Of a stretch of 6,261 nucleotides of DNA, positions 5,133 to 6,261 are shown piece by piece. The position numbers and the translations under genes were made by a program. Position 1 is the first letter of the stretch. Each line of letters opens with the position of its first letter. The DNA comes from Candidatus Ratteibacteria bacterium (GTDB taxonomy: Bacteria; Ratteibacteria; UBA8468; B48-G9; JAFGKM01): NCBI GenBank assembly GCA_028697565.1, contig JAQVEU010000051.1, positions 1 to 6,261 of the forward strand. Direction: 5' to 3'. Below the pieces are notes generated by a model, which did no database searches, had not been told where the DNA came from, and worked only from the letters and a program-made list of their open reading frames with translations.

Positions 5133-5345
5133 ATGGGAGAGATAAAGTTAAAGGTAGATGGGTATACAAAATTTATTTTAACGGTGATTGCTGTTGCTCT
5201 TTTAGGGCTGTTATTCAGTCGTTTATTTACACCACCAATCGCAAAGGCAGGTCAGGAGATATTAGATGTCAATATCGCCAAGATTGATGGATATTCTGTG
5301 ACTTCCTCTTTCGGGACTCCTATTAAAGTAAAAGTTGTGAAGTAA
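5133..5345 (+). CDS. small single-pass membrane protein, unknown function
   Basis: A 70-residue protein: a short charged N-terminus 'MGEIKLKVDGYTKF', one hydrophobic segment about residues 14-32 ('FILTVIAVALLGLLFSRLF'), then a probably periplasmic tail 'DVNIAKIDGYSVTSSFGTPIKVKVVK'. This layout is that of small bacterial proteins with a 'D-YTKF-LTVIA' start that I know only as hypothetical. GAGGGGA at 5124-5130 gives a usable though close ribosome site. It lies 12 bp after the exported-protein gene, so both products probably act in or near the envelope. No gene follows in the next 126 bp before the tRNA, and I see no convincing terminator there. Confidence 0.7.
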   Translation: MGEIKLKVDGYTKFILTVIAVALLGLLFSRLFTPPIAKAGQEILDVNIAKIDGYSVTSSFGTPIKVKVVK

Positions 5346-5471
5346 TAAATGTAAAAGAGCGTAACCTGTTAGTTCTTATTTGCTTTTTCTCTTCTATCAA
5401 GGATGAGGGATTTAGAAAAAACTACTTTTTGAAGAATTTAGTGAGTCATAGTGCAATATAGGTATTAGAGA

Positions 5472-5553
5472 GCGAGGGTGGCGGAACTGGCAGACGCGCT
5501 GGACTTAGGATCCAGTGCCGAAAGGCATGGGGGTTCAAATCCCCCCCCTCGCA
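5472..5553 (+). tRNA. tRNA-Leu (anticodon UAG)
   Basis: A complete class II cloverleaf. The acceptor GCGAGGG (5472-5478) pairs with CCCTCGC (5546-5552), with discriminator A5553. The anticodon stem is CTGGA (5499-5503) with TCCAG (5511-5515), and the loop CTTAGGA carries TAG at 5506-5508, reading CUA/CUG leucine codons. The long variable arm is TGCC-GAAA-GGCA (5516-5527). The T-stem is GGGGG/CCCCC (5529-5533 with 5541-5545), loop TTCAAAT. The 3' CCA is not encoded and must be added by nucleotidyltransferase. Confidence 0.96.
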
Positions 5554-5561
5554 TAGTAAGG

Positions 5562-5586
5562 CAGTGATTAGTGACCAGTGATTAGT
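5562..5586. repeat. 11-bp direct repeat after the tRNA
   Basis: CAGTGATTAGT occurs at 5562-5572 and again at 5576-5586, separated by GAC, beginning 9 nt after the tRNA 3' end. It may be part of a longer repeat family or an integration-site trace; no integrase gene is nearby. Confidence 0.5.
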
Positions 5587-5600
5587 AAATAAAGAATAGA

Positions 5601-5740
5601 GCGAAGTAAGGGATTGCGATGGGTAAGAGCAATCCCATCGAATGGCCGACCCATTGCCAATGCGACGAGTAAGGAGCATTGTTTGGCAAGGATGACGAGA
5701 TGGTGAGGCATTCCCGTAGTGGGATGCAAGGGTTAAGCAA
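5601..5740. other. gene-free region rich in inverted repeats
   Basis: Several stems can form: GGGATTGC (5610-5617) with GCAATCCC (5629-5636); the competing CGATGGG (5617-5623) with CCCATCG (5634-5640); TTGCCAATGC (5654-5663) with GCATT plus GGCAA (5676-5680, 5685-5689); and GCATTCCC (5708-5715) with GGGATGC (5721-5727). A loose motif GCGA..GTAAGG..ATTG appears at 5601-5616 and 5662-5681. It could be a structured RNA or a decayed repeat element. In the rest of the gap (5741-5898) I see nothing I can name. Confidence 0.35.
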
Positions 5741-5898
5741 GGTTTTACCATTTCCTGAATCTTCTATTTACTCTTTATTTCCTCTCTCTATGGATGGGGA
5801 ATTTCAGATTATCTACTATTTCCTTTAAGAGCGAATCTATTCTTTTTACTTGCCCCATTTATGTGGAAAGGACTGAAAAAAGATGTGAGGGGAAGAGG

Positions 5899-5954
5899 AG
5901 AAAAAAAGAGGCAAATATAAAGGGGTTTTCCTCTATGTCTGCCTCTTTTTTTCT
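5899..5954 (-). terminator. A/T-flanked terminator hairpin below the glycine-zipper gene
   Basis: The perfect 15-bp inverted repeat AGAAAAAAAGAGGCA (5899-5913) and its complement (5940-5954) has a GAGGCA/TGCCTC core with seven A on one side and seven T on the other. It is therefore an intrinsic terminator in either direction. It lies immediately after the stop of the minus-strand gene. The 26-nt loop is longer than usual. Confidence 0.75.
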
Positions 5955-5955
5955 T

Positions 5956-6261
5956 TTATACCTCAACCTGTCTGGTTTCAGTGGATATCAGGGTGCCATT
6001 TCTGAAGTACTGGATGGTGACCGTCCTTACACTGCCTTTAAGTTCTCCAGGGGTGGCTATGACATCTTCTGTAATGCCAGATTCAGTAACCCTTGAGTAT
6101 TTTACAGTGGAGTTCAGTTTTGCTGCATCTTGTGCCGCTTTACTTACAACATCTTCATCTGCCTTGGCAACGGATTCTTTACCTTCCATCTTATAGCCAA
6201 TCCATCCACCTGCGGCTGCTCCTACTGCTGCACCAATGACAGCGCCTCTCCATGAATTACC
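5956..6261 (-). CDS. glycine-zipper protein, N-terminus beyond window
   Basis: The minus-strand frame is open from the window edge to the TAA at 5956-5958, showing the last 101 residues. It begins with 'WRGAVIGAAVGAAAGGWIGYKME', a glycine-zipper segment (Gly/Ala at every third or fourth position) of the kind that inserts in or packs against membranes in outer-membrane lipoproteins and stress proteins. After this come a charged helical stretch 'AKADEDVVSKAAQDAAKL' and a beta-rich end 'VRTVTIQYFRNGTLISTETRQVEV'. A signal peptide or lipobox would be expected upstream, outside the window. The Met codon at 6187-6189 falls after the zipper and is not taken as the start. Function beyond envelope association is not clear. 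Confidence 0.75.
   Translation of the reverse strand, partial: GNSWRGAVIGAAVGAAAGGWIGYKMEGKESVAKADEDVVSKAAQDAAKLNSTVKYSRVTESGITEDVIATPGELKGSVRTVTIQYFRNGTLISTETRQVEV

Noticed and set aside
5346..5471. Possible terminator and tRNA promoter between the membrane protein gene and the tRNA
   Set aside because: There is a T-rich stretch near 5382-5395 without a convincing stem, and TTGAAG at 5429 has no good -10 at proper spacing.
5446..5751. 101-codon minus-strand ORF containing 'GGDLNPHAFRHWILSPARLPVPPP'
   Set aside because: It runs antisense across the tRNA-Leu; this peptide is a familiar false ORF produced by translating tRNA-Leu genes backwards.
5794..6096. 100-codon plus-strand ORF
   Set aside because: It crosses the terminator hairpin and the minus-strand glycine-zipper gene, and its translation looks like no protein family.

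Overview
The window reads as an ordinary chromosomal stretch of an uncultured, probably anaerobic bacterium. It is AT-rich. The complete tRNA-Leu gene does not encode its CCA end, and several intergenic gaps are packed with C-tract/G-tract hairpin repeats. The uroporphyrinogen-decarboxylase-like methyltransferase with its 'STWNDFEKYPWPD' segment, and the small exported and membrane proteins, remind me of candidate phyla such as Omnitrophota. That placement is a weak impression from memory, not a result.

Layout, left to right. Positions 1-780 hold the C-terminal 259 codons of a PEGA-domain protein. Positions 781-1056 are a gene-free mosaic of REP-like hairpins. mscL (1063-1482) and a URO-D/MtaA-family protein (1498-2601) form a probable two-gene operon. 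They are bracketed by two nearly identical 107-108 bp repeats in opposite orientation (829-936 and 2633-2739). yjbQ (2816-3205) and a macro-domain gene (3217-3750) form a second tight pair.

Next comes an accessory island. It starts with an 18-nt fragment matching the 5' end of tRNA-Leu (3767-3784) and a promoter overlapped by a palindrome and a repeated half-site. A DUF4258 toxin-like gene (3881-4216), a YgiT-type zinc-finger antitoxin-like gene (4213-4437) and a 37-codon ORF (4434-4547) then follow, chained through two ATGA stop/start overlaps. After it lie an exported protein of unknown function (4584-5120) and a 70-residue single-pass membrane protein (5133-5345), probably co-transcribed. 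An intact tRNA-Leu(UAG) sits at 5472-5553. About 340 bp without a gene follow, much of it made of inverted repeats. The window ends with a glycine-zipper protein on the minus strand (5956-6261, N-terminus outside the window), closed by a strong A/T-flanked terminator hairpin.

The points most worth a second look are the tRNA-Leu fragment beside the toxin-antitoxin cassette with its third coupled ORF, the inverted repeat pair around mscL and the methyltransferase gene, the apparently leaderless toxin promoter, and the macro domain that lacks the aspartate expected of MacroD/YmdB enzymes. I see no clear evidence of an entirely new defence or metabolic system.
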